A program made the position numbers and the translations under genes. DNA of 64,000 nucleotides, from the NCBI RefSeq assembly GCF_039631355.1, contig NZ_JBDIVF010000015.1, forward strand, positions 1 through 64,000, read 5' to 3'. Position 1 is the first letter of the stretch. Each line of letters opens with the position of its first letter. Positions 52,753-61,076 of the stretch are shown one piece after another. Under the pieces are notes generated by a model. That model was not told where the DNA came from, made no database searches, and saw only the letters and a list, made by a program, of their open reading frames with translations. Source of the stretch: Uliginosibacterium paludis (GTDB taxonomy: Bacteria > Pseudomonadota > Gammaproteobacteria > Burkholderiales > Rhodocyclaceae).

Positions 52753-53496
52753 TCAATACTCGTAGCCGTAGGACTTGATCACCGCACGGGCCTTGTCCGC
52801 CCTCAGGTACTTGAGAAAGGCGTCCGCTGCGGGCTTGCCTTCTCCCCTGGCCAGCAGGATCGCATCCTGGCGGATCGATGCATAGTCGGCGGCCGGCACG
52901 ATCCAGGCCGAGCCCCCGGTCAGCTTGCCGTTCTCCCACACCTGCGAGAGCGCGACGAAGCCCAGCTCCGCGTTGCCGCTGGAGACGAACTGCCAGGCCT
53001 GGGTGATGTTCTCGCCCTGCACGATCTTCGCCTGCAGGCTCTCGGCCAGGCCAAGTTTCTTCAGCACCTCCACGCCGGCCGCACCATAGGGCGCGGTCTT
53101 CGGGTTGGCCAGTGCCAGCCTGGCGAAGTCGCCCTTCTTCAGCACTTCGCCCTTGTCGTCCACATAGCCTGGCTTCGCACTCCACAGCACCAGCTTGCCA
53201 ATGGCATAGGTGAAACGGCTGCCCTTCACCCCGGCGCCTTCCGCCTCGATCTTCGCCGGCGTTTCATCATCAGCCGCGAGGAAGACCTCGAAGGGCGCGC
53301 CGTTCCTGATCTGGGCGTAGAAAGCGCCGGTCGAGCCGGTCGAGATCACCACCTTGTGGCCGGTATCCGCTTCGAAATCCGCCGCGATCTTCTTGACCGG
53401 CGCCGCGAAGTTGGCCGCCACCGCCACCTTCACTTCATCGGCCAGCGCGGGTGCCACGAGGCCGATTGCGGCCAGCAGGGAAAGCAGGATTTTCAT
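52753..53496 (-). CDS. modA: Molybdate-binding periplasmic protein ModA
   Basis: A 247-residue protein with a signal peptide (ending APALADE) and the ModA fold: VKVAVAANFAAPVKKIAADFE, ISTGSTGAFYAQIRNGAPFEVFLAADDETP and GENITQAWQFVSSGNAELGFVALSQV. It captures molybdate (or tungstate) for ModBC. It lies 39 bp after modE in the same unit. AAAGAAGAAAGG precedes the ATG. Confidence 0.96.
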   Translation of the reverse strand: MKILLSLLAAIGLVAPALADEVKVAVAANFAAPVKKIAADFEADTGHKVVISTGSTGAFYAQIRNGAPFEVFLAADDETPAKIEAEGAGVKGSRFTYAIGKLVLWSAKPGYVDDKGEVLKKGDFARLALANPKTAPYGAAGVEVLKKLGLAESLQAKIVQGENITQAWQFVSSGNAELGFVALSQVWENGKLTGGSAWIVPAADYASIRQDAILLARGEGKPAADAFLKYLRADKARAVIKSYGYEY

Positions 53497-53535
53497 CGCA
53501 TGAACCTTTCTTCTTTCAAGGGGAAAACGGGCAAC

Positions 53536-54372
53536 TCAATCGAAGGAACACAGGGTGACGCTCGAGGCCTTGAACACCGCGCAGGCCCGCATGCCTTCGG
53601 TGAGCCCGAGCTCGCGCAGGGATTCGCGCGTGATCAGCGCGCTCACCGTGCGGCCGGCCGGCAGTGCCAGCACCACGTCAACCGCTACCGGCCCCTCATG
53701 GATGCGGCTCACCGTGCCCCAGAGCTGGTTGCGCGCCGAGATGCGCAGCTTCTCGTCGATCATCAGGATCACGGCGGAGGAGTTGACCCAGGCATGCAGC
53801 TCGCGCCCGATGCCCAGCTGCAGCTGCTCGGCGCCCTCGCGTGAAACCTGGGCCACGATCTCGTTCATGCCATCGAAGCGGATGCCGACCTCGAAGGTCA
53901 CCTCACCCGCCCGCAGCGTGGTGACCGGGCCGACGAACTGGTTGCGCGCGCTGGGCGTCACACCCACGCTGCGCATCAGCCGGCGCAAGGCCTGCGGGTC
54001 GGCCGCATCGGCGTTCGAGAGACTGGCGGTCACGCGGTCCAGCGCCTGCTGGTATTCCGCCTCCATCGCCCGGTAGAGCGTGACCACACGCCGGCCGTAA
54101 TCGGTCAGCTGCGTGCCACCGCCGTTCTTGCCTCCGACCGCACGCTCGACCAGCGGCTGCTCGGCAAGATTGTTCATCGCATCGACGGCATCCCAGGCAG
54201 CCTTGTAGGAGAGCGGCACCTCGCGCGCGGCCTGGGAAATCGAGCCGGTCAGCTCGATCGCCTCCAGCAGCCGGATGCGCGTGTCGCCCAGAAAACTGCC
54301 CGCTGCCAGATCAACGCCGAAGCGCCCGATCATCCTGCCCTTGCTCATGGAAAACGATCCCGGTCTGTTCAT
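53536..54372 (-). CDS. modE: Molybdate-dependent regulator ModE
   Basis: A 278-residue LysR-type HTH protein (LLEAIELTGSISQAAREVPLSYKAAWDAVDAM) with two C-terminal MOP domains (about 135-205 and 210-275; SARNQFVGPVTTLRAGEV, ISARNQLWGTVSRIHEGPVAVD), the standard ModE architecture. Molybdate-bound ModE represses mod genes. Two 26-bp sites of the same geometry in the window fit its DNA binding: one just upstream of this gene and one before an unknown gene. It heads modEABC on the minus strand and is divergent from mop. Confidence 0.96.
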   Translation of the reverse strand: MNRPGSFSMSKGRMIGRFGVDLAAGSFLGDTRIRLLEAIELTGSISQAAREVPLSYKAAWDAVDAMNNLAEQPLVERAVGGKNGGGTQLTDYGRRVVTLYRAMEAEYQQALDRVTASLSNADAADPQALRRLMRSVGVTPSARNQFVGPVTTLRAGEVTFEVGIRFDGMNEIVAQVSREGAEQLQLGIGRELHAWVNSSAVILMIDEKLRISARNQLWGTVSRIHEGPVAVDVVLALPAGRTVSALITRESLRELGLTEGMRACAVFKASSVTLCSFD

Positions 54373-54373
54373 T

Positions 54374-54399
54374 TCGTTATATTTCCATATAAATAGCGA
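54374..54399. promoter_or_regulatory. ModE box between modE and mop
   Basis: TCGTTAT-N12-ATAGCGA, with A+T-rich centre ATTTCCATATAA, resembles the ModE operator TCGNTAT...ATANCGA. It lies 1-2 bp before the modE ATG, so repression of modEABC by ModE is expected, and it may serve mop too. Confidence 0.78.
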
Positions 54400-54520
54400 A
54401 AACGGGCAAACCGGCGCATCCTGACAGCCTCTTTTTCTGCGCGCTGTAGTGGAGCCGTCGCGCGCTGAGCCGATACAGTGACCGCACCTCTCCCCTCAGC
54501 TTCAATGAAAGGCAGCCACC

Positions 54521-54949
54521 ATGAAGATCAGTGCCCGCAACGTGTTCGAAGGCCGCATCAGCGCCCTCTCCAGCGGCCCCGTCAGTGCCGAAGTGGAAGT
54601 CACCACCACCGGTGGAGACACGCTCGTCAGCACCATCACCCAGGGCAGCGTGAGCGCGCTCGGTCTGGTGGTCGGCAAGCCGGTAGTCGCTGTCGTGAAA
54701 GCCAGCAGCGTGATGGTCATGACCGATGGCAGCGGCGTGAAGCTCTCTGCCCGCAACTGCCTCACCGGCACCGTGAAGAAACTGGCGGTCGGCCCGATCA
54801 GCGCCGAAGTGGTGATCGCGCTGCCCGGCGGCGCCGAGATCTTCGCCAGCGTGACCCGCGACGCCACGACCGAACTGGGCCTGCATGAAGGCAGCCCCGC
54901 CACGGCGGTGATCAAGGCTTCGTCGGTCATCATCGGCAGCCGGGACTGA
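54521..54949 (+). CDS. mop: Two-domain molybdate-binding protein (molbindin, Mop)
   Basis: A 142-residue cytoplasmic protein made only of two MOP domains (about 1-68 and 72-138): MKISARNVFEGRISALSSGP and KLSARNCLTGTVKKLAVGP are the two starts. It stores or buffers molybdate as an oligomer. It is divergent from modE, 148 bp away, sharing the ModE box region. This is an expected partner in a diazotroph with high Mo demand. Confidence 0.93.
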   Translation: MKISARNVFEGRISALSSGPVSAEVEVTTTGGDTLVSTITQGSVSALGLVVGKPVVAVVKASSVMVMTDGSGVKLSARNCLTGTVKKLAVGPISAEVVIALPGGAEIFASVTRDATTELGLHEGSPATAVIKASSVIIGSRD

Positions 54950-55035
54950 TCGCGCCCCTGCACCGGACCGGCGAGTCCTCACCACTCGCCCAGCCGGCAA
55001 TCTGACGGTACATGCCGCGTCAGAGGTGGCACACC

Positions 55036-55431
55036 TCATCGCGGCATCTCCGTGGCGAGCGTGAAGAAAGCACGGGACTGACTGCAGTCCTCCCCGGTGG
55101 ACACCTGGCGGCGGATCAGCCAGCGATCGTCCACCAGGCGCCAGCCCGCGAGGTGCTCGGCATAGACCGGCATCATGAACCAGTGCTCGTCGTCATCGGT
55201 CCGCAGTTCGGTGATCACTACCTCATGCCGGCAATAGCAGGGCTGATCCTCGGTTTCGTAGCCCAGTACCCGCTCGGCCCGGATCTCGTATTCGCGATGC
55301 CGGGTGAAGAAGACCGGTCGAACAACCTGCGCCAGCCAGGCCAGCGGCAAACCGCTTCGCCAGTCATGCTCCTCGCATGTCCGCGAAGAATTGCCGAGCG
55401 GCGCGCTGCGTGAAAAAGGATGAAGATTCAT
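55036..55431 (-). CDS. Uncharacterised protein under a predicted ModE box
   Basis: A 131-residue cytoplasmic protein I do not recognise. Visible features: SSRTCEEHDW, the aromatic/charged PVFFTRHREYEIRAERVLGY, CYCRHEVVITEL with Cys-x-Cys and His, and a WHFMMP-like HWFMMPVYAEHL segment; four cysteines in all (TCEEHD, CYC, EDCSQS). GGAAGG lies before the ATG. A 26-bp ModE-type site ends 15 bp before its start, so Mo control is predicted. It is convergent with mop and lies in a region otherwise devoted to Mo. It could be a Mo-homeostasis, cofactor-handling or Mo-independent backup protein; none is proven. Confidence 0.8.
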   Translation of the reverse strand: MNLHPFSRSAPLGNSSRTCEEHDWRSGLPLAWLAQVVRPVFFTRHREYEIRAERVLGYETEDQPCYCRHEVVITELRTDDDEHWFMMPVYAEHLAGWRLVDDRWLIRRQVSTGEDCSQSRAFFTLATEMPR

Positions 55432-55445
55432 GATGCCTTCCGGAT

Positions 55446-55471
55446 TCGCTATGTTTGTTTGTATATAGCGA
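55446..55471. promoter_or_regulatory. ModE box upstream of the unknown Mo-linked gene
   Basis: TCGCTAT-N12-ATAGCGA is a perfect 7-bp inverted repeat with the same 12-bp spacing as the modE/mop site. Read on the minus strand it contains ATCGCTATATA, matching the known ModE half-site. It lies 15 bp upstream of the ATG at 55431. Confidence 0.85.
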
Positions 55472-55505
55472 TAAGCATGCCAGCACGACGCCGTTCAGGC
55501 TGGGA

Positions 55506-56354
55506 TCAGATGGGCTGGAAGCTGACCTTCACGTCCCGCGGCAGCGCGAAGTAGGGCGCGGAACTCACCAGAAAATCGGCGCCCGCCCCGGCATAGGCGA
55601 GCGCATTGGCGAGCGTCACGCCGCCGGCAGGCGCCAGGAGGGGCTGCAAGCCCTCGGCCTGCAGCAGCCAGCGGCACTCGGCCAAGGCATCCGGACTGAA
55701 GCGCTCGAGCTGGATCACGTCGGCGCCGAAGCGGGCGAGACGCAAGGCCTCGTCCAGATCGCCAGCCTCGACCACCAGCTTCTTTTCCGGACAGGCCTGT
55801 CGGATTTGTTCAAAGCGTGCCGCGAGGCTCACATTGTCGACAAACACACGATGGTCGGGAAACACGAGGAGCGTTTCCGACAATCCGAGCCGGTGCGCCA
55901 CTGCCCCGCCAGCGATCATCGCCTTGGCGGCCAGGCGGCGATTGCCGGGAAAATTCTTGCGGGTGCAAGCCAGCGCCTGCCGGTGCCCCGCCGCGCGCAG
56001 CGCGTCCACGATGTCGGCCGCGCCCGAAGCGAAGCCGGAGAGATATTCGATCAGCGTCTGGGCGGTTTTCCAGGCCAGATGCAGCACACCGGCCGTACCG
56101 CTCGCCTGCAGGATGCGCTCGCCCGCCTGCAGGCGGCTGCCGGAAGCACGCAGCTCGCTGACCGTGGCGCCCGCCAACGAGAGCATCCGCGCCGCCTCCT
56201 CGCTGCCGCAGAGACACATCGGCCCGCGGGCCTGCATGACCAGGCGGCCCGGCAGTGCCTCGATGCCGAGGCTGCGGGTGGTCAGGTCTCCGAAAGGCGC
56301 GTCTTCTTCCAGCATCGCGGCGAGCACCGCGTCGCTCACACAGCAGCCCGGCAT
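55506..56354 (-). CDS. modD: ModD protein (NadC-like)
   Basis: A 282-residue protein of the quinolinate phosphoribosyltransferase fold annotated as ModD when encoded with mod genes: DAVLAAMLEEDAPFGDLTTR, GTAGVLHLAWKTAQTLIEYLSG, CTRKNFPGNRRLAAKAMIAG and ADVIQLERFSPDAL. Its reaction is not settled; proposals include molybdopterin or nucleotide-linked roles. Start 56354 shares a base with the nifQ stop (TGATG), so it is translationally coupled to nifQ. NadC itself is excluded mainly by context. Confidence 0.85.
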   Translation of the reverse strand: MPGCCVSDAVLAAMLEEDAPFGDLTTRSLGIEALPGRLVMQARGPMCLCGSEEAARMLSLAGATVSELRASGSRLQAGERILQASGTAGVLHLAWKTAQTLIEYLSGFASGAADIVDALRAAGHRQALACTRKNFPGNRRLAAKAMIAGGAVAHRLGLSETLLVFPDHRVFVDNVSLAARFEQIRQACPEKKLVVEAGDLDEALRLARFGADVIQLERFSPDALAECRWLLQAEGLQPLLAPAGGVTLANALAYAGAGADFLVSSAPYFALPRDVKVSFQPI

Positions 56355-56899
56355 CAGAGCTCCGGCCCGAAGCAGACGGAATGATCGACGCAGTCCGTGC
56401 AGTTGGGCGACTTGCAGATCGGCACGCCAGCGCGCTGGCAGAGCTGGCGGTAGAAGAACTTCTTCCACTTCATGTCGCCGGTATTGAGCGCGGCGATGGT
56501 CGGAAAGCGCTGGCGCAGGATGGAAGAGAGCTCGCGTCGCGAAGGCAGGCCCATGTCCTGCCAGAGATGATTGTCACGCTGCGCGGCGGTAGCAATCACC
56601 GCCGAAAGCCAGATGCCGGTCTGATCCAGGGGTGCCGCATGCTCCATCAGGAGCTCGAAGAGCTCCTCGAACTCATCGAAAACGGGTCGCTCCGCGGCGC
56701 CGTTTTCCAGCGCCTCGCCCGGCACGCAAGCGGCGCACATCGCAGCAAACGCCTCCGGCCCCAACCCGCGCACCAGCGGCCGCGCGCCCACCCGCTGCGA
56801 CGCAGCCAGCCCGCAACGGATCACCAGCAGATCCAGCGCATCCATCGGCATGCCGCTCTGCGGAATCGGATCGATCAACAACAACTCGGGAGCATTCAT
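56354..56899 (-). CDS. nifQ: NifQ, molybdenum donor for FeMo-cofactor
   Basis: NifQ carries a Mo-Fe-S cluster and delivers Mo to NifEN/NifH during FeMo-co assembly. 181 residues; the C-terminal metal motif is present as CKSPNCTDCVDHSVC (Cys-x4-Cys-x2-Cys-x5-Cys). WLSAVIATAAQRDNHLWQDMGL and KWKKFFYRQLC are typical. Start 56899 has GGAGG 8 bases upstream. It is in an operon with modD, in which nifQ comes first. A candidate -24/-12 promoter lies just upstream. Confidence 0.93.
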   Translation of the reverse strand: MNAPELLLIDPIPQSGMPMDALDLLVIRCGLAASQRVGARPLVRGLGPEAFAAMCAACVPGEALENGAAERPVFDEFEELFELLMEHAAPLDQTGIWLSAVIATAAQRDNHLWQDMGLPSRRELSSILRQRFPTIAALNTGDMKWKKFFYRQLCQRAGVPICKSPNCTDCVDHSVCFGPEL

Positions 56900-56923
56900 G
56901 ACAGACACCTCCGCGAAAGCCGT

Positions 56924-56939
56924 TGCAAGGAGCAGGCCA
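56924..56939 (-). promoter_or_regulatory. Candidate sigma-54 promoter of nifQ-modD
   Basis: On the minus strand TGGCCTG-CTCC-TTGCA keeps the -24 GG, -12 GC and their spacing but differs from TGGCACG at two bases. The predicted start is only 13 bases before the nifQ ATG. No TGT-N10-ACA was found upstream, so this is tentative. Confidence 0.4.
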
Positions 56940-56999
56940 GTTTCCCGATGCCGGCGCGGAATGCCGGCCGGGTTCCGGGTGCTGGGTGCTGAATGCCCG

Positions 57000-57604
57000 A
57001 AGCCCGGCAAGGCGAAGCGCGTGACCCGTAGGGCGCCATGAGCGCAGCGAATCGCGCCGAAGCCCGGCAACACGCCACCTCCGCTTGCGCACCACGCCAA
57101 GTCGGTGCCCGTCGGCAAATCCCGCCCCCGATTTCACGTCTGCGGCGCAGTTCGCTTCGCTCAGAGCGCCCTACGAATGGGTGCTGCGTGTTGTGAACTC
57201 CAAGCCCGCCAGGGCGAAGCGCGTGATCCGCAGGGCGCCATGAGCGCAGCGAATCGCGCCGAAGCCCGGCAACACACCACCTCCTCTTGCGCACCACGCC
57301 AAGTCGGTGCCCGTCGGCAAATCCCGCCCCCGATTTAACCTCCGCGGCGCAGTTCGCTTCGCTCAGTGCGCCCTACGAATGGGTGCTGCGTGTTGTGAGC
57401 TCCAAGCCCGCCAGGGCGAAACGCATGATCCGCAGGGCGCCATGAGCGCAGCGAATCGCGCCGAAGCCCGGCAACACGCCACCTCCGCTTGCGCACCACG
57501 CCAAGTCGGAGCCCGTCGGCAAATCCCGCCCCCGATTTAAGCTCCGCGGCGCAGTTCGCTTCGCTCAGTGCGCCCTACGAATGGGTGCTGCGTGTTGTGA
57601 ACTC
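57000..57604. repeat. Three tandem copies of a 202-bp element with internal inverted repeat
   Basis: The marker GGGCGCCATGAGCGCAGCG recurs at 57031, 57233 and 57435, exactly 202 bp apart. Each unit also ends with the inverse CGCTCAG(T/A)GCGCCCTAC and a GGGTGCTGCGTGTTGTGA stretch. Differences between copies are few. The arm starts GTAGGGCGC and ends GCGCCCTAC, again with GTAG/CTAC ends. Confidence 0.95.
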
Positions 57605-57665
57605 CAAGCCCGGCAGGCTCAGTCCTCAGCACGCAGCCCTGCCTGCCGACATGAAGCCGACATTT

Positions 57666-57681
57666 TGTCGTGTTCGCCACA
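57666..57681 (+). promoter_or_regulatory. NifA upstream activator site of nifE
   Basis: TGT-CGTGTTCGCC-ACA is an exact TGT-N10-ACA, 47 bp before the -24 element. This is on the short side but within the range seen for NifA sites. Confidence 0.75.
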
Positions 57682-57727
57682 GCCCACCAATCACCCGAAA
57701 CCATTGTACGGCAAGGCTTTCATGGGC

Positions 57728-57743
57728 GGGCACAGGCTTTGCG
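57728..57743 (+). promoter_or_regulatory. Sigma-54 promoter of nifENX
   Basis: GGGCACA-GGCT-TTGCG retains the essential GG and GC at the correct spacing. It supports a nifE start at 57780 rather than the ATG at 57744, which would be upstream of or at the transcript start. Confidence 0.8.
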
Positions 57744-57779
57744 ATGAGCTGTCTGTCCATTCACCGGGAAGCTGATGTC

Positions 57780-59243
57780 ATGAAAGCCTCCGAGATCGCC
57801 GCACTGAAAGACGAGCCGGCCTGCGCCCACAACAAGGCGGAGGAGAAGGCCGGTTGCGCGCGCCCGAAGCCGGGAGCGACGGCCGGCGGTTGCGTGTTCG
57901 ACGGCGCCCAGATCGCGCTGCTGCCGATTGCGGATGTCGCACACATCGTGCACGGCCCGATCGGTTGTTCCGGCAGCTCCTGGGACAATCGCGGCACCCG
58001 TTCCTCCGGCCCGGCGCTCTACCGTACCGGCATGACCACCGACCTCACCGAGCAGGATGTGATCATGGGGCGCGGCGAAAAGCGCCTCCTGCACGCGATC
58101 AAGCAGGCCATCGATGAGTATTCGCCGGCAGCCGTCTTCGTCTACACCACCTGCGTGACCGCGGTGATCGGCGACGACGTGGCCGCCGTCTGCAAGGCGG
58201 CCGCGGCGCGCTGGGGCGTGCCGGTGGTGCCGGTGGATTCGGCCGGCTTCTATGGCAGCAAGAATCTGGGCAACCGCATCGCGGGCGAGACCATGATCCG
58301 CCATGTGATCGGCACCCGCGAGCCAGAGCCACGCCCCGAGTTGCCCGGCCTCACCGTGCATGACGTGAATCTGATCGGCGAATACAACATCGCCGGCGAA
58401 TTCTGGAATGTGGCGCCGCTCTTCGATGAACTGGGTCTGCGCATCCTCGGCTCGCTCTCCGGCGACGCCCGCTTTGCCGAAGTGCAGACCATGCATCGGG
58501 CGGAAGCCAGCATGGTGGTCTGCGCCAAGGCGCTGCTGAACGTGGCGCGCAAGCTCGAAGAACGATGGCATATCCCCTTCTTCGAGGGCAGCTTCTATGG
58601 CGTGATGGACACCAGCCAGGCCTTTCGCGATTTCGCCCGCCTGATCGGGGACGCCGATCTCGTCACCCGCACCGAAGCACTGATCGCCCGCGAGGAAGCC
58701 GCCATTCACGCCGCACTGGCGCCCTGGCGCGAACGCCTCGCCGGCCGCCGCGTGCTGCTCTACACCGGTGGCGTGAAGTCCTGGTCCATCGTCTCGGCCC
58801 TGCAGGATCTGGGCATGACGGTGGTTGCCACCGGCACCAAGAAATCCACCGCGGAAGACAAGGCGCGCATCCGCGAACTGATGGGGGATGACACCCTGAT
58901 GATCGACGATGGCAGCCCCAAGGCCCTGCTCGGCGCCTTCAAGGATCTGCGCGCCGACATCCTGATTGCGGGGGGGCGCAACCTCTACACGGCGCTGAAG
59001 GCGCGCATCCCCTTTCTCGACATCAATCAGGAGCGCGAATTCGGTTATGCCGGCTACATCGGCATGCTGGAGCTCGCGAAACAGCTCGCGCTCACGATGG
59101 AAAGCTCGGTCTGGGCGGCCGTGCGCAAGCCCTCCCCCTGGGCACGCAGCAAGGCGGCCGGAACGCCGGTCGATCTGCCCGCCCCGGCAATTGCCGGCAG
59201 CAGCCCGCTGCCGGCTCTGAGTGAAACACAGGAGGCCGCATGA
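57780..59243 (+). CDS. nifE: NifE, alpha subunit of the FeMo-co assembly scaffold
   Basis: NifE pairs with NifN to form the NifEN scaffold on which NifB-co is matured to FeMo-co. 487 residues with the NifD-related motifs: GGCVFDGAQIALLPIADVAHIVHGPIGC (Cys38, Cys63), TTCVTAVIGDD and NLIGEYNIAGE. The Cys-rich N-terminus (CAHNKAEEKAGC) is typical. The nifN ATG overlaps its stop (ATGA). Confidence 0.97.
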   Translation: MKASEIAALKDEPACAHNKAEEKAGCARPKPGATAGGCVFDGAQIALLPIADVAHIVHGPIGCSGSSWDNRGTRSSGPALYRTGMTTDLTEQDVIMGRGEKRLLHAIKQAIDEYSPAAVFVYTTCVTAVIGDDVAAVCKAAAARWGVPVVPVDSAGFYGSKNLGNRIAGETMIRHVIGTREPEPRPELPGLTVHDVNLIGEYNIAGEFWNVAPLFDELGLRILGSLSGDARFAEVQTMHRAEASMVVCAKALLNVARKLEERWHIPFFEGSFYGVMDTSQAFRDFARLIGDADLVTRTEALIAREEAAIHAALAPWRERLAGRRVLLYTGGVKSWSIVSALQDLGMTVVATGTKKSTAEDKARIRELMGDDTLMIDDGSPKALLGAFKDLRADILIAGGRNLYTALKARIPFLDINQEREFGYAGYIGMLELAKQLALTMESSVWAAVRKPSPWARSKAAGTPVDLPAPAIAGSSPLPALSETQEAA

Positions 59244-60646
59244 GCGACATCATCAAGCGCAGCAAGCCGCTGTCGGTCAACCCGCTCAAGTCCAGCGCCA
59301 CGCTGGGCGCTTCGCTGGCCTTCCTCGGCCTGCGCCGGGCGATTCCGATGATGCATGGCTCGCAGGGCTGCACCGCTTTCGGCAAGGTCTTCTTCGTGCG
59401 CCACTTCCGCGAGCCGATTCCGCTGCAGACCACGGCGATGGACCATGTTGCCACCGTCATGAGTTCGGACGAGAACGTGATCGAGGGCCTGCGCACGCTG
59501 TGCGAAAAGAGCAGGCCGGATGTGATCGGCCTGCCGACCACCGGGCTCTCCGAAACCCAGGGCACCGACATCCAGCGTCTGCTGCGCAGCTTCCGCCTGC
59601 AGTATCCGCAGCATGCGCATGTGGTGGTGGTGCCGGTGAATACGCCCGACTATGCCGGCAGCCTGGAAACCGGCTTCGCCCAGGCGGTGGAAGCGATCAT
59701 CGAGACCCTGGTGCCGGTGAGCCAGCATGCCGGCCGCCGCCGGCGCCAGGTGAATGTGCTGGCCAATGCCTCGCTGACACCGGGCGACCTTGAAGTGATC
59801 CGCGACTGGATCGAAGGCTTCGGCCTGCGTGCGGTGATGCTGCCGGACCTGGGCGACTCGCTCGACGGCCACCTGATCGAAGCCGAATATACCTCGCTCA
59901 CGCTGGGCGGCACGCCGCGGGACGAGATCATCAGCATGGGCGAATCGGTGGCCACGCTGGTCATCGGCGCCTCGCTGGGCCGCGCGGCGGATGCGCTGCG
60001 CACCCGCACCGGCGTGCCGGACTACCGCTTCGATCACCTGATGGGGCTCGACGCCTGCGACCTCTTCACCGAGACCCTGTCGATGATCGCCGGCGTGGCG
60101 GTGCCCGAGAAGATCGAGCGCCATCGCGCGCAACTGCAGGACGCGATGGTCGACGCGCATTTCATGACCGGCTTCCTGCGCGTGGCGCTGGCCGCCGAGC
60201 CCGACCTCATTGCCGGCATGCAGGCCCTGCTCGCCGGCAGCGGTGCGGAAGTCGTGGCGGCCGTCAGCCCGGTCAGCGCCGACATCCTCAAGCGCCTGCC
60301 GCTGGCGCGCGTCCAGATCGGCGACCTGCAGGATCTCGAACGCGAAGCCGCCCGCCAGCAGGCGCAATTCGTGATCGGCAGCGCACACGCCGCCCAGGTC
60401 GCCAGCCGCCTCGGCCTGCCGCTGCTGCGTGCCGGCTTCCCGGTGTATGACCGGCTGGGCGACTGCGTCCGGCCCTGGGTGGGCTATCGCGCCGCGCGCC
60501 AGGCCCTCTTCGACATCGCCAATCTCGTCCTGGAGAACCACCATGACACGCCTGTCTACCGATCCGTCCTGCGGCCGGGCAGCCAGCCCGGACATGACAT
60601 CGCACTCGCCGCAACGCCGCCTCACGCTGGCCTGGTCCGCCACTGA
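59240..60646 (+). CDS. nifN: NifN, beta subunit of the FeMo-co assembly scaffold
   Basis: 468 residues; HGSQGCTAFGK carries Cys44, the only conserved P-cluster-type ligand retained in NifN. SEDENVIEG-like MSSDENVIEGLRTLCEKSRPD and LPTTGLSETQGTDI are typical. Start overlaps the nifE stop. The last ~35 residues (after QALFDIANLVLE) are rich in Pro/His and are encoded in the 104-bp overlap with nifX in another frame, which is unusual. Confidence 0.96.
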   Translation: MSDIIKRSKPLSVNPLKSSATLGASLAFLGLRRAIPMMHGSQGCTAFGKVFFVRHFREPIPLQTTAMDHVATVMSSDENVIEGLRTLCEKSRPDVIGLPTTGLSETQGTDIQRLLRSFRLQYPQHAHVVVVPVNTPDYAGSLETGFAQAVEAIIETLVPVSQHAGRRRRQVNVLANASLTPGDLEVIRDWIEGFGLRAVMLPDLGDSLDGHLIEAEYTSLTLGGTPRDEIISMGESVATLVIGASLGRAADALRTRTGVPDYRFDHLMGLDACDLFTETLSMIAGVAVPEKIERHRAQLQDAMVDAHFMTGFLRVALAAEPDLIAGMQALLAGSGAEVVAAVSPVSADILKRLPLARVQIGDLQDLEREAARQQAQFVIGSAHAAQVASRLGLPLLRAGFPVYDRLGDCVRPWVGYRAARQALFDIANLVLENHHDTPVYRSVLRPGSQPGHDIALAATPPHAGLVRH

Positions 60647-61076
60647 GCGCGAAGCCGGCACGCTGCTGATCGCGTTTGCGAGCGCAGACCGCGTGCAGGT
60701 CGACCAGCACTTCGGCTCCGCCGAAGGCTTCGTGCTGTATGCCGTCGACGCCGCCCGCGCCCGGCTTGCCGGTGTCATGGCCTTCGCGCCGGAAGCCATG
60801 GATGGCAACGAGAACAAGCTGGCCGACAAGATCGGTGCGCTCTCCGGCTGCGACGCGGTGTATTGCCTGGCGGTAGGAGGCTCGGCCGTGCGCCAGCTGC
60901 TGGCGGCCGGCATCCAGCCGATGAAGCTCGATGCGCCGCAGCCGGTCGAAGCCCTGCTGCAGGCGCTCTCCGGTGCGATCCGCGACGGCGGCGTGCCCTG
61001 GATCGACAAACTGCTGAATCGCGATGACGACCCTGCGCGCTTTGACCGCATGGTCGAGGAAGGCTGGGAAGAATGA
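60543..61076 (+). CDS. nifX: NifX, cofactor carrier
   Basis: A 177-residue carrier of NifB-co/VK-cluster between NifB and NifEN: LLIAFASADRVQVDQHFGSAEGFVLYAVD is the cofactor-binding fold; a C-terminal extension ends RMVEEGWEE. TGGAG 7 bases before ATG 60543 supports a start 104 bp inside nifN. A second ATG at 60597 (MTSHSPQRR) is possible and would shorten the overlap to 50 bp. Its stop overlaps the next start (ATGA). Confidence 0.93.
   Translation: MTRLSTDPSCGRAASPDMTSHSPQRRLTLAWSATEREAGTLLIAFASADRVQVDQHFGSAEGFVLYAVDAARARLAGVMAFAPEAMDGNENKLADKIGALSGCDAVYCLAVGGSAVRQLLAAGIQPMKLDAPQPVEALLQALSGAIRDGGVPWIDKLLNRDDDPARFDRMVEEGWEE

Larger units (their letters stand above)
56900..57779. other. Long intergenic region between nifQ and nifE
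   Basis: 880 bp without a supported gene. It contains the nifQ promoter candidate, two copies of TGGGTGC-like repeat (near 56978), the triple 202-bp tandem repeat (57000-57604), and the nifE enhancer and promoter. Short open frames inside the repeats (peptides MPVGKSRPRF...) are repeat artefacts present in each copy. Confidence 0.8.

Noticed and set aside
57000..57604. CRISPR array
   Set aside because: Repeats are 202 bp, contiguous and without short unique spacers; no cas gene is present.
57744..57779. Earlier nifE ATG at 57744
   Set aside because: It lies immediately after the -12 element, upstream of the predicted transcript start.
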